Shown: positions 33,131 to 49,481 of the stretch, one piece after another
Layout of the letters: every line of letters begins with the position of its first letter
Numbering within the stretch: the stretch's first letter is position 1
Assembly (NCBI RefSeq): GCF_016887565.1
Contig: NZ_CP069396.1
Location: 5,314,001-5,378,000 of the forward strand
Source of the DNA: Archangium violaceum
GTDB taxonomy: Bacteria > Myxococcota > Myxococcia > Myxococcales > Myxococcaceae
Length of the DNA: 64,000 bases
Reading direction: 5' to 3'
Program-made: the position numbers and the translations under genes
Notes under the pieces: generated by a model
The model's input: only the letters and a program-made list of their open reading frames with translations
Database searches by the model: none
What the model was told of the DNA's origin: nothing

Positions 33131-35704
33131 CTAGGGCTCGAGCTGGACGGCGTAGGAGGTCCACTTCGCGGCATCCGAGGAATTGTCGCGGAGGATCTCC
33201 AACCTGCCGTCGGGGGTGAACCGGAGCCGCCCGGTGGCCACGCCGATGATGTCATCGCCTCTGTGTCCGCTCTCGCCGCCTCCCTGACCGCTGAAGCCCT
33301 GGCTGCTGGAGAGGAGCAGGGTCCGGGTGGGATCCACCACCGTGGGGAGGGTCGCGGTGGCGTTGTTGGAGCCACCGTTCGCGGTCAGCGTGCTGGTCTG
33401 GACGAGAACATGGGAGGGGAATGTGATGCGCTCCCAGACGATGGAGGAGATGGCGTTGCCGAGGTCGCACGACGTGTTGCCCGCCGAGCGAGAGAAGCGC
33501 AGCTGGGTGTCGTTGACGATCTCGCCCCGCACCATGCGGTTGCAGATCTCGGTGTTGGCGACCAGGGTATTCAAGCTGGACAGCAACACGGAGTGGTTGG
33601 AATCCGCCGTGGCGAGGCCCGACACATCGACCGAGCTCTTGTTGGCGTTCATGGACGCCGTCACCCCCCGGGTCACCGAGAGGCCATCGAGCTCCACGAC
33701 CTGCAGGGCGTAGCGGGTGGGGGCGCAGCCCCCCTGGTTGGTGATGTCCACCCGGGTGTTGTTGGCGAGCTGGGCCATCACGACGTCGTTGGAGTCGACC
33801 GTTGTTCCGGCTTGCGCGACACTGAAGAGGACGAAGGTCTTCTCCGGCTGCACCGTGGTGATGTTCACGGAGGTCGTCAGGCCCGTGCAAGTCACCAGTC
33901 GGTGCTGGACGCGCAGGCCGCGGAGGAGTTCGACCACCTGCCATTGAATGAAGGCGTTTCCCTGATTGCTGTCGCGGTCGCAGGTGATCTTGTTGTTGTC
34001 GGGCAGCGCGCAGCGGACGAACGCGGAGCCGGGAGTGTTGTTGCTGGTGCTGGCCTGGAAGATGAGGAAGGCCTGGTCGCGGTTGCGCAGCGGAATCGGC
34101 AGGGCACAATCGACGCTCGTGTCACCGTTCTTCAGGAGGCACTCGCCCCGGCGGACCGCGGGAACCACCGTCTCCGACTGCTTCGCCTGGGCGAGCGTCG
34201 ATGCGGACGCGGACACGGTGATCTCCACCGTCCCGCCGGTCCTCCCCTTGAAGCGGAAGCCCGTATCGGTGACTCCGTCGGGAAGGTTGAGCGTGGAGGT
34301 GGTGGCGCCCGCGCATTGGGTATCCGTGTAGAAACCGAAGCCCTCCGCCGGCTGGGCATTCAGGGTGAGGGTGGTGCCTCCCGGGATGGAGGTCACGTTG
34401 TCGAACTCGTCCCGGATCCCCACGGTCACGGAGCTCGAGCACTCACCCGCCAGCAGGGTCTGCCCGGTGGTGGGGCCGAGGACCAGTTTCTTGGGTTCGC
34501 CGGGCTTCACGGTCTGCTTCTGCTTGTCGCCGGTGACTTCGAGCGCCGAGGCCGAGACCTCGAACGAGTCCGCACGGGTGGCGCGGAAATAGAAGGTGAG
34601 CGCCGAGTCCTGAGCGGAGAAGGTCGGGGAGGTGAGGGGCGTGGCACAGCTCGCGTCCTGGTAGAGGGCGGCCTGCGCCGAGGGCACGGGCGTGAGGGTG
34701 AGGGCCTGGACCGTCCCGGAGGTGGGGTTGTCGAACTCGTCGCGCCGCTCGACGGTGATGGGGGCGCACTCGCCCGCCTTCGGGGTCCGCGGTGGAGAGG
34801 TGAAGACGAGCTTCGACACCAGTCCCGGGATGAGGGTGTGGCCCAGGGTGGCCGGCTGGAACCCGCTGGACGTGGCGGTCAGCTCTCCGGCCCCGGGGCG
34901 GGTGCCGCGCACGTAGAAGGAGAGGGTGCTGCTACCCGGAGCGATGGAGGGCGACGACAGGGGACGTGTGCAGTCCGAGTCCGCGTGGAGGGTGGTGCCG
35001 GCCGGGAGCGTATTCTCGAGCGCGACAGGGGTGGCGAGCTGGGGCGCCGCCGGGTCGTTCTTGGAGTCGTTGCGCTGCACGACGAACGGCCCCGAGCACT
35101 GGCCCGCGCGCGCCTGTCTCGGGGGGCTGGTGAAGGCGAGCGAGGTGGGCATCCAGGCGCAGGCCGTGGGCGAGCACGTGGCATCGTCACAGCCTCGGTT
35201 CCCGTTGCAGTTGAGGTCCTCGCTGCCGTCGCACACCTCCTGGGCGCTGGGGTTGCGAGGCGTCCGGTCATCGTCGCAGTCCGGGCCACCGCTCTGGTCG
35301 GAGATGAAGCCGTCCTGGTCCGCGTCCTCGGAGAGGGAAGGCCGTAGCAGCTCGATGGGGATGGTGTGGATCTGCTCCGGATCGAAGCGCGCCTCGTAGC
35401 TCCTGCTCCGTCCGTTGAAGCTCAGCGCCTTCTCGTCCTGGCAGTTGGCGCCCCACAGGGCCCTGGCCCGGAGCTGGAGCTCCTGGGGCAGGTCGCCCCG
35501 GAAGATGGCGATGCGCAGCTCGTTCCGGTCGGCGCGACGGGCGATCAGTCGGCTGTGCAGGACCGTCCCGTCATTCGAGACCACGTCCAGGGCAATGCAG
35601 CTCGCGGGCAGCTGGGGATCGATCTGGATGACGGCCTGGATGGCTCCTGGATCCTGGCTGCAGCCGACGAGCACGAGGCTGAGGGCGAGGGCGACTCGTT
35701 TCAT
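33131..35704 (-). CDS. Repeat-rich surface lipoprotein with MopE-type metal-binding motif
   Basis: An 857-residue lipoprotein (lipobox LVGC, Cys15). Residues 127-172 form a Ca/Cu-binding MopE-like segment: DADQDGFISDQ, PDCDDD and CDGSEDLNCNGN. Three Ig-like repeats of ~105 residues follow (188-293, 298-401, 406-517), each opening with L.FTSPPR or a variant and a GEC/GQC. Residues 520-857 hold about four further repeats ending in WQVVEL, LQVVEL, IVWERI and YAVQLE. It is likely a cell-surface or outer-membrane-vesicle protein, perhaps adhesive. It has no enzymatic motif. Confidence 0.82.
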   Translation of the reverse strand: MKRVALALSLVLVGCSQDPGAIQAVIQIDPQLPASCIALDVVSNDGTVLHSRLIARRADRNELRIAIFRGDLPQELQLRARALWGANCQDEKALSFNGRSRSYEARFDPEQIHTIPIELLRPSLSEDADQDGFISDQSGGPDCDDDRTPRNPSAQEVCDGSEDLNCNGNRGCDDATCSPTACAWMPTSLAFTSPPRQARAGQCSGPFVVQRNDSKNDPAAPQLATPVALENTLPAGTTLHADSDCTRPLSSPSIAPGSSTLSFYVRGTRPGAGELTATSSGFQPATLGHTLIPGLVSKLVFTSPPRTPKAGECAPITVERRDEFDNPTSGTVQALTLTPVPSAQAALYQDASCATPLTSPTFSAQDSALTFYFRATRADSFEVSASALEVTGDKQKQTVKPGEPKKLVLGPTTGQTLLAGECSSSVTVGIRDEFDNVTSIPGGTTLTLNAQPAEGFGFYTDTQCAGATTSTLNLPDGVTDTGFRFKGRTGGTVEITVSASASTLAQAKQSETVVPAVRRGECLLKNGDTSVDCALPIPLRNRDQAFLIFQASTSNNTPGSAFVRCALPDNNKITCDRDSNQGNAFIQWQVVELLRGLRVQHRLVTCTGLTTSVNITTVQPEKTFVLFSVAQAGTTVDSNDVVMAQLANNTRVDITNQGGCAPTRYALQVVELDGLSVTRGVTASMNANKSSVDVSGLATADSNHSVLLSSLNTLVANTEICNRMVRGEIVNDTQLRFSRSAGNTSCDLGNAISSIVWERITFPSHVLVQTSTLTANGGSNNATATLPTVVDPTRTLLLSSSQGFSGQGGGESGHRGDDIIGVATGRLRFTPDGRLEILRDNSSDAAKWTSYAVQLEP

Positions 35705-35757
35705 GGGGCCAGCATTCTAACCAGGAGATCGCTGGATGCGCCGTGCCGCGTGCGCTT

Positions 35758-37050
35758 TCACTTTTCGAGAACGATGAACTCCACGCGCCGGTTGAGCTCA
35801 CGTCCGCGAGGCGTGAGGTTGGGGGCCTTCGGCCGGGTGTCACCGAAGCCCGCCGACTCGATGCGTGCCGGGTCCACTCCCGCCTTCACGAGCCACTCCA
35901 CCACCGCGCGCGCCCGTGCCTCGGAGAGCTGCGGGCGCTCGGACTCCGCGGCCTCCATGTTGTCGGAGTGTCCCTCGATGCGCAGGCGTCGCTGGGGGCG
36001 GCGCACCAGGGCGTCCACGACGTGCTGGAGGAGGGCGGCCCCGCGTGGCTCGAACGCCGCCTGGCCCATGCGGAAGCGGAGCGGCTGCCGCGGCTCGAGC
36101 CGGTTCTTCTTCTCCTGCACGAGCTTCCTCTTCGGAGCACGCACCAGCTCGAAGCCCAACGGCAGCTTCTTGTCTCCCGCGAGCTCCACCCGGCGCGTCT
36201 GCGCGAGATAGCCGGGAGCGAGGATGTCCACCGTGTAGGCGCCCGGTGGCATCTCCACCTCGGTGGCGGTCCTGGCTCCACGCTTGAGTGCCACCTGCCG
36301 CTGGGTGGCCCCGCGCACGAGGAGCGTCGCCCCCACGGGCTTGCGGCGCGCCGTGGCTCGCACCAGCAGTCGCCCCTTCTGTGTGGCGTCCGCGGTGCTC
36401 GGCCGCGGCTCCGGGCTGCTCGCGGTGGAGGCCGTTGGGGGCGCTGGCACCGGCTCGGGGAGCTCGCCGTCGGCGAGCTTCGCGGTCATCTCCACCGTCA
36501 CGTCGTGCGACAGCTTGAGCTTGAGCCGGGGATCCTTCGCGTCCGGCACCAGCACGGTCACGGCCTTCACGTCCACGCGCAGCCCGCGTTGCGCCTGGAA
36601 GTTGAGCGTGGAGGTCATGTTCCACAGGAAGCCGGAGGTCTCGCTGAACAGGTTCCACGAGGCGTCCATGTAGACGACGTTGGACACGAGCGTGTGCGGA
36701 CCCTCCGCCACCTGCCGGGAGGTCAGCACCCGCGGTCCGGGCGAGCCCAGCTCCTCCACCGGAGGCACGTCGAGAGGCTGGCCATCGAGCGTGAAGTGGA
36801 CCTCGACGAGCTTGTGCTCCGCCGGGTCCAGGCCGGCGAACAGCAGCCGTACCTCCGGCGGCGAGCTGGTCACCATCTCCTGGAGCTGCCGGTCCAGCTC
36901 GGCGCGTACCCGCTCGGTGCGCGCCTGCTCGGCGGACACGGGATCCTCCGCGCGAGCGGTGCTGGCGCAGAGCAATACCGTGAGGAGGGCGAGCTTCAGT
37001 GGCGAATCCAAGGGGGTGGTCCAGGCCTGGGGGGCGCCGGCATCGTACAT
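35758..37050 (-). CDS. OmpA-family peptidoglycan-binding protein with PEGA-like domain
   Basis: About 430 residues. A hydrophobic signal (LALLTVLLCASTARA) is followed by a beta-rich domain, a PEGA-like segment (~225-295: GRLLVRATARRKPVGATLLV, PPGAYTVDILAPGYL) and a C-terminal OmpA domain (~325-425: LRIEGHSDN, LSEARARAVVEWLVKAG, FGDTRP, GRELNRRVEFIV). The last binds peptidoglycan and anchors an envelope complex. The start is uncertain: ATG 37050 or a TTG at 37011, which would place the signal peptide at the N-terminus. Neither has a clear ribosome binding site. Confidence 0.85.
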   Translation of the reverse strand: MYDAGAPQAWTTPLDSPLKLALLTVLLCASTARAEDPVSAEQARTERVRAELDRQLQEMVTSSPPEVRLLFAGLDPAEHKLVEVHFTLDGQPLDVPPVEELGSPGPRVLTSRQVAEGPHTLVSNVVYMDASWNLFSETSGFLWNMTSTLNFQAQRGLRVDVKAVTVLVPDAKDPRLKLKLSHDVTVEMTAKLADGELPEPVPAPPTASTASSPEPRPSTADATQKGRLLVRATARRKPVGATLLVRGATQRQVALKRGARTATEVEMPPGAYTVDILAPGYLAQTRRVELAGDKKLPLGFELVRAPKRKLVQEKKNRLEPRQPLRFRMGQAAFEPRGAALLQHVVDALVRRPQRRLRIEGHSDNMEAAESERPQLSEARARAVVEWLVKAGVDPARIESAGFGDTRPKAPNLTPRGRELNRRVEFIVLEK

Positions 37051-37074
37051 CGAGAAGGCCCGGCCCGGTGGTTC

Positions 37075-37683
37075 TCAGCCCCAGGTGAGCGCGAACTCGC
37101 TGTCCGCGGGGCCGATCTGCTGGCCCGTGACCTTCACGTTGGCCACTCCCGTGGCCATGAGTACCTCACTCAACACTCCCTCGAAGTAGGGGTAGGGAAT
37201 GACATTGCCGTGGATGAAGGCGGTGTACTGCCCGGGGCCCATCCACTGCACCGTGCTGATCCCATGCTGCCAGCCCGTCCGGTAGGCGGACGGCAGGCCC
37301 TCGGCCAGACGCTTGGGGTTCCTCCCCGCCAGCAACAGCATCGTCCTGCCCACCGTGTTCCGCAGGAACTCCTGGGCCACGTTTCTCCCGAGGTGCCGCA
37401 GGGCTCTCTCGAAGCCGCCGTGCTTCTCGCTCAGGCCCCACGCCGCGGTGTAGAGCAGCCGGAGCAGGGAGCTGATGGGGTAGTTGAAGAAGGCGGCGAA
37501 CTTCTCCTGCCCGAGCACCTCGATGCAGCGCTTCAACACCGCCTCGTCGTCCTGACGCCGGACCTCGTCCAGGGCACAGTTGAAGAAGTAGCCGCACGCG
37601 GTGTCCTCGGGCCTGACCAACGCCAGCCGTCGTTCCAACTCCTGTGGCGAATCCATGCTCGCCAGGCTCTGCACCAAAGTCAT
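37075..37683 (-). CDS. TIGR02265/DUF2378 myxobacterial paralogous family protein
   Basis: A 202-residue protein of the DUF2378 (TIGR02265) family, known as an expanded paralogous family in Myxococcus and relatives, with no assigned biochemical function. Recognisable stretches are LERRLALVRPEDTACGYFFN, NYPISSLLRLLYTAA and FEGVLSEVLMATG. The start at 37683 (MTLVQSLAS) gives the family's usual length. The frame is open far upstream, but that extension is antisense to the FkbM gene. It is divergent from the NRPS operon, separated by 366 bp. Confidence 0.82.
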   Translation of the reverse strand: MTLVQSLASMDSPQELERRLALVRPEDTACGYFFNCALDEVRRQDDEAVLKRCIEVLGQEKFAAFFNYPISSLLRLLYTAAWGLSEKHGGFERALRHLGRNVAQEFLRNTVGRTMLLLAGRNPKRLAEGLPSAYRTGWQHGISTVQWMGPGQYTAFIHGNVIPYPYFEGVLSEVLMATGVANVKVTGQQIGPADSEFALTWG

Positions 37684-38049
37684 GTCTTTCCCAGGGGAAG
37701 CGGGAGAGCCCTCTACCTCATGCGTGCCGGGCTCGCAGCTGACTGGTGTCGTTTCCCAGGGGGGTAAACCTAACATGTGGCTCTTCTCCCGATGTGGCTT
37801 TGCTCCCAGTCGTGATCGGTCCGGGTGCTCTCCACATGGAGTGAGAGCATGTGCATCGGTGGCGCGGTGCGTACCCATCGGGACGCAGTCGCAGTCGGGT
37901 TCTGGACGTCGCGCGAGTCGCGCATCCCGGGCGCATGACCTCCGCGGTGGCTCCAGAGGCGGAAGAGCACATCTCGGACTTCGATAAAATGGAGCCTGGC
38001 ACGAAGCCTGGGCGCGGCGTGGCGCATCGGCTAGTGTTCGCGCCAAAAC
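37684..38049. other. 366-bp divergent intergenic region upstream of the NRPS operon
   Basis: No gene is supported here. The stretch must hold promoters for the DUF2378 gene (minus) and the FkbM-MFS-NRPS-JmjC operon (plus). A TAGTGT hexamer at 38032-38037 ends 12 nt before the FkbM ATG and could be its -10 box with a very short leader; no ribosome binding site is present. A TATA-like TAAAAT occurs at 37985-37990. Confidence 0.4.
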
Positions 38050-38742
38050 ATGTACACCTTCCGCACTCTCTTTCGGACCCATGGCGTGAAGCCCGGCGGT
38101 CTCATCTACGCTGGCGCTCACGTTGGTGAGAACCTCGGCGCCTTCCTGGACGCTGGCTTCGAGTCGGTGCTCGCCATCGAGCCCAACCCGGAGGACTTCT
38201 CCAAGCTCGCGCGGCTCGAGTCCCAGCGCATCCGCTGCGTCAACAACGCCCTGTCGGACAGTGATGGGGCGTGCACCTATTTCATGATCCCCGGTGTCCC
38301 CACGCTCAACTCGCTGCTCGAGCCGGACTACGACTACTGGGTCCGGCAGGTGGGCAAGGAGGCCGCGGACGCGCACGCTCCGGCGAAGGTGCAGGTGGAG
38401 GCACTCCGGCTCGACACCCTGATGGAGCGGCACGGGCTGGCGGGTAGGTACAACGTGCTCTACATGAACATCCAGGGCGGCGAGCTGAAGGCGCTGCGCG
38501 GTGCGCCCCGGACGCTCCAGGACATCGACACCCTCTTCGCCGAGGTGAACTTCGAGAAGCGCTACACGGGCTGCGTGCTCTTCGACGAGCTGGACGCGTT
38601 CCTGCGCGACAATGGCTTCCGCCTCATGTACCTGGAGAAGTTCCCGCACTCGGCGGGCGAGCACGGCGAGGCGCTCTACCGGCGCATCTCCTCGCTGCCG
38701 CGGCCGACGCTGGAGCCCACGTCCGACCTGGAGGCGCGCTAG
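38050..38742 (+). CDS. FkbM-family methyltransferase
   Basis: A 230-residue SAM-dependent methyltransferase of the FkbM (Methyltransf_21) family, which O-methylates hydroxyl groups on polyketides, peptides or sugars. Seen are IYAGAHVGENLGAFL (motif I region), VLAIEPNPEDF and LYMNIQGGELKALRGA, the family's hallmark second half. It is the first gene of the NRPS operon, with the MFS gene 12 bp downstream. That makes tailoring of the peptide product its likely job, for example methylation of a hydroxyl introduced by the JmjC protein at the operon's end. Confidence 0.9.
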   Translation: MYTFRTLFRTHGVKPGGLIYAGAHVGENLGAFLDAGFESVLAIEPNPEDFSKLARLESQRIRCVNNALSDSDGACTYFMIPGVPTLNSLLEPDYDYWVRQVGKEAADAHAPAKVQVEALRLDTLMERHGLAGRYNVLYMNIQGGELKALRGAPRTLQDIDTLFAEVNFEKRYTGCVLFDELDAFLRDNGFRLMYLEKFPHSAGEHGEALYRRISSLPRPTLEPTSDLEAR

Positions 38743-38754
38743 CGCGCGAGGGGG

Positions 38755-40092
38755 GTGGGCTCACAACCAGCGAGCGTCCGTCGAGTGGCCACGGGCTTCC
38801 AGGCCTTTTTCATCCTCTGGATCGGCCAGTGGCTCTCCCTGCTCGGCTCGCGCCTGTCGCGGTTCGCGCTCGGTGTGTGGCTCTTCCAGCGCACGGGAGC
38901 GGTGGCGGACTACGCGCTCATGGCCGCGTGTGACATGGTGCCCACCCTGGTGCTCACGCCCTTCACCGGCGTGCTGGCGGACCGCTATGACCGGCGCACG
39001 GTGATGCTGCTGGCGGACACGGGCGCCGCGCTGGGCATGCTGGTGGCCGTGGGGCTCGTCCTCGCGGGGCGGTTCGAGCCCTGGCATCTCTACCTGGCCA
39101 TCGTGGTGAGCGCGAGCGCCGGTGCGCTGCACTCCCCCGCCTGGTCCGCCGCGACGGCGCTCATCGTTCCCCGGGCGCAGCTGGGCCGGGCGGTGGGATT
39201 GACGCAGGTGGGCGAGGGCGTGGCGGACATCGTCGTCCCGTCGCTGGCGGGAGTCCTGCTCGTGTCGACGGGCATCATGGGCGCGCTCGTGGTCGACTTC
39301 ACGTCCTTCCTGGCGGGAATCTCCGTACTGCTCGCGTTCCGCTTCCCGCCCGTGCCGCGCGTCGCGGGCGAGGCGCCGGTGCGCTCGGTCTGGGGCGAAG
39401 TGGCCGAGGCCTGGGCGTACACGGCCGCGCGGCCCGCGCTCGTGGGTCTGCTGGTGCTCTTCGGCTTCGTGATCCTCGCCCTCTGCGCGGTGCAGGTGCT
39501 CGTGATGCCGATGCTGCTGGCGCGGGCCTCACCGGAGGCCATGGGCCTCGTCCTCTCCGTGAGTGGGGTGGGCGCGCTGTGTGGCAGCGTGGCGATGAGC
39601 GTGTGGGGCGGGCCTCGGCGGCGTGTGGACGGGATGCTGGGCGGCGGGGCGGTGGTGGGCCTGGGCCTCGTGGTGGGCGGGGCGGTGCCGTCTCTGCTGG
39701 CGATGGCGGTGGTCGGCTTCGTGATCATGTTCTGCGCGCCGGTGGTGCTCGTGTGCCACGCGGCCATCTGGCAGACCCGGGTGCCGGCCGAACTGCAGGG
39801 CCGGGCCTTCAGCCTGCGGCGGGTGTTGGGCGCATGCATCTCGGTGGTGACCTACCTGTCGGTGGGGCCGCTCGTGGACCGGGTGCTGGAGCCGCTGCTC
39901 CTGCCCGGTGGGGCGCTCGTCGAGAGCGTCGGGCGCGTCATCGGCGTGGGGCAGGGCAGGGGCTCCGGCCTGCTCTTCATCATCATTGGCGTGGTGCTGG
40001 TGCTCATGATGGCACTGGGCCGCGCATCGCGCCTCATCCACAACATAGAAGACGCGCTGGAGCCAGGTGCCGCCCCGGTGCCGAGCGCATAG
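38755..40092 (+). CDS. MFS exporter (MFS_3 / macrolide-efflux type)
   Basis: A 445-residue 12-helix transporter like Mef-type macrolide exporters and those found in NRPS/PKS clusters. Motif A is GVLADRYDRRTVML. Conserved SAGALHSPAWSAATALIVPR and LGRAVGLTQVGEGVADIVVP follow. The GTG start lies 12 bp after the FkbM stop. Position between the methyltransferase and the NRPS gene indicates export of, or self-protection against, the cluster product. A T-rich run (40105-40112) follows the stop, but no strong hairpin is formed, so read-through into the NRPS gene is expected. Confidence 0.9.
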   Translation: MGSQPASVRRVATGFQAFFILWIGQWLSLLGSRLSRFALGVWLFQRTGAVADYALMAACDMVPTLVLTPFTGVLADRYDRRTVMLLADTGAALGMLVAVGLVLAGRFEPWHLYLAIVVSASAGALHSPAWSAATALIVPRAQLGRAVGLTQVGEGVADIVVPSLAGVLLVSTGIMGALVVDFTSFLAGISVLLAFRFPPVPRVAGEAPVRSVWGEVAEAWAYTAARPALVGLLVLFGFVILALCAVQVLVMPMLLARASPEAMGLVLSVSGVGALCGSVAMSVWGGPRRRVDGMLGGGAVVGLGLVVGGAVPSLLAMAVVGFVIMFCAPVVLVCHAAIWQTRVPAELQGRAFSLRRVLGACISVVTYLSVGPLVDRVLEPLLLPGGALVESVGRVIGVGQGRGSGLLFIIIGVVLVLMMALGRASRLIHNIEDALEPGAAPVPSA

Positions 40093-40154
40093 CCCCCTTC
40101 GAACCTTTTTTTCACTCCAGAGAGCGAGAGCGCGCCTTGCGCGCGTGAATCCGC

Positions 40155-47333
<7,179 letters not shown>

Positions 47334-47375
47334 TTCCATGGTAGTTAGTTTTTTCTCGGAAACGAGCCAGCCATC

Positions 47376-48203
47376 ATGAGCAAGAGACCCGTTGACGTCC
47401 GCGAGAACCTGACCCCCGAGGAGTTCATCCACGAGTACATCGAGAAGAACCGACCCGTCATCGTGACGGGCGCGATGAAGAACTGGCGCGCCCCGTCCAC
47501 CTGGACGCCCGAGAGCTTCCGGGAGCTCTTTGGCGACATGCCGGTGGAGGTGACGGCGGACGGTCCCGTCGTGCTGGAGAAGATGCCGTTCTCGGCCTTC
47601 TACGAGCACCTGAAGGCCGCCAGCGAGGGCCCGGGCGAGCCGGACGGCAGCATCGACAAGCTGCGCTACATGCGCATGCGCGAGCTGGAGTCGCTGGAGA
47701 AGGTGAATGGCGACTGGGCGCGGCCCGGCTTCATGCCCGAGGGTGGCTACGTCATCCCCTTCGCCCCGTTCGGGATGGATCCCACGCGCAAGCGCTTCCC
47801 GGGCTTCGGGTTGTTCATCTCCCCCAAGGGCGCGGCCAGCAAGCTGCACGTGGATGGCATTCGCTCCAATGCCATCGTCTGTCAGGTGTACGGCTCGAAG
47901 CGCTGCTTCATGTTCGCCCCGGACCAGGAGGCGCTGCTGCCGGATCAGGAGTCGCGCCGCGCGCGCAAGCTGAAGCGGCTGGACTACGAGCGTCCGGATT
48001 TCGGCAAGGCGAAGATGGTGGAGTTCGACGTCAACCCCGGAGAGATCGTCTTCGTGCCTCGCCAGTGGTTCCACGAGGTGCACACGCTGAACACCAGTAT
48101 CTCGCTGACGTACAACTTCGTGCACGGCTGCGAGGCGCTCGGCTTCGCGTCGTGGTTCCTCCGTACGTCCATCACCAACCCGGCGTCCCACAACGTCGGG
48201 TAG
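47376..48203 (+). CDS. JmjC/cupin_8 Fe(II)/2-oxoglutarate-dependent hydroxylase
   Basis: A 275-residue JmjC-fold protein. The iron triad is visible as HxD (KLHVDG, His158 and Asp160) and a distal His (RQWFHEVH, His233 most likely). Cupin_8 proteins in NRPS operons hydroxylate amino-acid side chains, either free or bound to a carrier protein. It starts 42 bp after the NRPS stop and is the last gene of the operon. Hydroxylation here followed by FkbM methylation would give a methoxylated residue, which is inference from gene content. Confidence 0.88.
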   Translation: MSKRPVDVRENLTPEEFIHEYIEKNRPVIVTGAMKNWRAPSTWTPESFRELFGDMPVEVTADGPVVLEKMPFSAFYEHLKAASEGPGEPDGSIDKLRYMRMRELESLEKVNGDWARPGFMPEGGYVIPFAPFGMDPTRKRFPGFGLFISPKGAASKLHVDGIRSNAIVCQVYGSKRCFMFAPDQEALLPDQESRRARKLKRLDYERPDFGKAKMVEFDVNPGEIVFVPRQWFHEVHTLNTSISLTYNFVHGCEALGFASWFLRTSITNPASHNVG

Positions 48204-48220
48204 GTGTCCCGGGTTGCTCT

Positions 48221-48236
48221 CGGGCTCTCTAGCCCG
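48221..48236. terminator. Short hairpin between convergent NRPS operon and pheA
   Basis: CGGGCT-ctct-AGCCCG, a 6-bp perfect stem spanning the pheA stop codon, lies in the 25-bp gap between the convergent stops. It is weak, but it is the only structure available to separate the two transcripts. Confidence 0.35.
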
Positions 48237-49371
48237 GGGGCAACTCCACGCGGGGATAGGTGCCGAGCAGCCGCATCGCGGTGGTGTAGGGCCGCAGGGC
48301 CTGGAGCACGGCCTCGATCGACGCGGAGGCGGCATGCCCCTCCAGGTCCAGGAAGAAGCGGTAGGCCCACGGTGTGCCCGGCAGCGGCCGGGACTCCAGC
48401 CGGGCCAGGTTCACCCCGTGCTCGGCGAGCACCAGCAGCGCCTTGCTGAGCGTGCCGGGCCTGTTCTCCAGCACCATCAGCAGCGACGTCTTGCAGGGCA
48501 CGTCCGCGGGCAGGGGCGTGGCCTCCCGCGCCACCTCGAGGAAGCGGGTGAAGTCCGCGCTGGCTCCCTGGAGATCGCGCGCCAGCACCTCCAGCCCGAA
48601 GCGCTGCGCCGCCGAATCACTGGCGATGGCCGCCACGGTGGGATCATTCCCCTCGCGCACCCGCTGGGCCGCGCCGCCCGTGTCCAGCTCGGGGAGCTGG
48701 AGCACCCAGGGCAGCTGCTCGCGCAGGAAGGTCTCGCATTGGAGCAGGGCCTGCGGATGGGAGCGCACGATGCGCAGCGACTCCAGCTTCGCCCCGGGCA
48801 GCCCGAGCAGCCGGTGCTGCACCTGGCCCACCAGCTCGGAGATGATGGTGATGCCCTCCTCGGCGAGCGCATCGTACGTCTCGTACATGGCCCCCGCGGT
48901 GGTGTTCTCGATGGGCAGCAGCGCCAGGTCCACCTCGCCCTGGCGGAGCGCGTCCACCGCGCCGCGCGAGGTGTCGAAGCCGGTGAGGAGCACTCCGCCG
49001 GGCCGGCCCCCGTAGCGCTTGTGCGCCGTCAGGTGGCTGTAGGAGCCCTCCACGCCCGGGTAGGCCACCCGGAGCGGCGTGGTGTCCAGCGTCGTCACCA
49101 GCGCCTGCTGCCGGGCCACGGACATCTCCATGATGAAGCGGTAGAGACGCTCCACCTCATGGGGATCCAGCTGACGGGCCACCGCCGCGGCGCGGATGCG
49201 GCGCAGCAGCAGATCCTCCCGCCGTTGATCCCGGATGGGGGACGCCGCGGCCAGCTTGGCCCGGGCGATGTCCTCGGCCAGATCCATCCGGCGGCGCAGG
49301 GCGTCGAGGAGATCCTCGTCCACCCGCTCGATGGCTACACGCAGTTGCTGCAGATCCGGAACGTCCGACAT
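48229..49371 (-). CDS. pheA: Chorismate mutase / prephenate dehydratase (P-protein)
   Basis: A 380-residue bifunctional enzyme of phenylalanine biosynthesis. The N-terminal ~90 residues are an AroQ chorismate mutase (LRVAIERVDEDLLDALRRRM). The prephenate dehydratase domain (~97-285) shows YPGVEGSYSHLTA, LLPIENTTAG and the catalytic TRF motif (DFTRFLEV). The C-terminal ACT domain (KTSLLMVLENRPGTLSKALL, RLESRP) gives feedback control by phenylalanine. The start at 49371 is the first Met of the conserved protein. It is a housekeeping gene and not evidently part of the neighbouring NRPS operon. Confidence 0.95.
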   Translation of the reverse strand: MSDVPDLQQLRVAIERVDEDLLDALRRRMDLAEDIARAKLAAASPIRDQRREDLLLRRIRAAAVARQLDPHEVERLYRFIMEMSVARQQALVTTLDTTPLRVAYPGVEGSYSHLTAHKRYGGRPGGVLLTGFDTSRGAVDALRQGEVDLALLPIENTTAGAMYETYDALAEEGITIISELVGQVQHRLLGLPGAKLESLRIVRSHPQALLQCETFLREQLPWVLQLPELDTGGAAQRVREGNDPTVAAIASDSAAQRFGLEVLARDLQGASADFTRFLEVAREATPLPADVPCKTSLLMVLENRPGTLSKALLVLAEHGVNLARLESRPLPGTPWAYRFFLDLEGHAASASIEAVLQALRPYTTAMRLLGTYPRVELPPG

Positions 49372-49481
49372 GGCGACCTGAACTCCCTGGAGGGATGCGA
49401 GCACCCGCACCGAACGAATTCGCAGTGTACCCGACGGGATTCCAGGTCGACCCCGATTTCGTGGACACCCCGGAGGGGCGC

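Noticed and set aside
37997-38014. Sigma-54 promoter (TGGCACG) upstream of FkbM
   Set aside because: The -24 element fits, but the -12 TTGC element is absent at the required spacing.
37684-38664. N-terminal extension of the DUF2378 gene over the FkbM gene
   Set aside because: The extension is the antisense reading of a methyltransferase; the 202-residue form has the usual family length.
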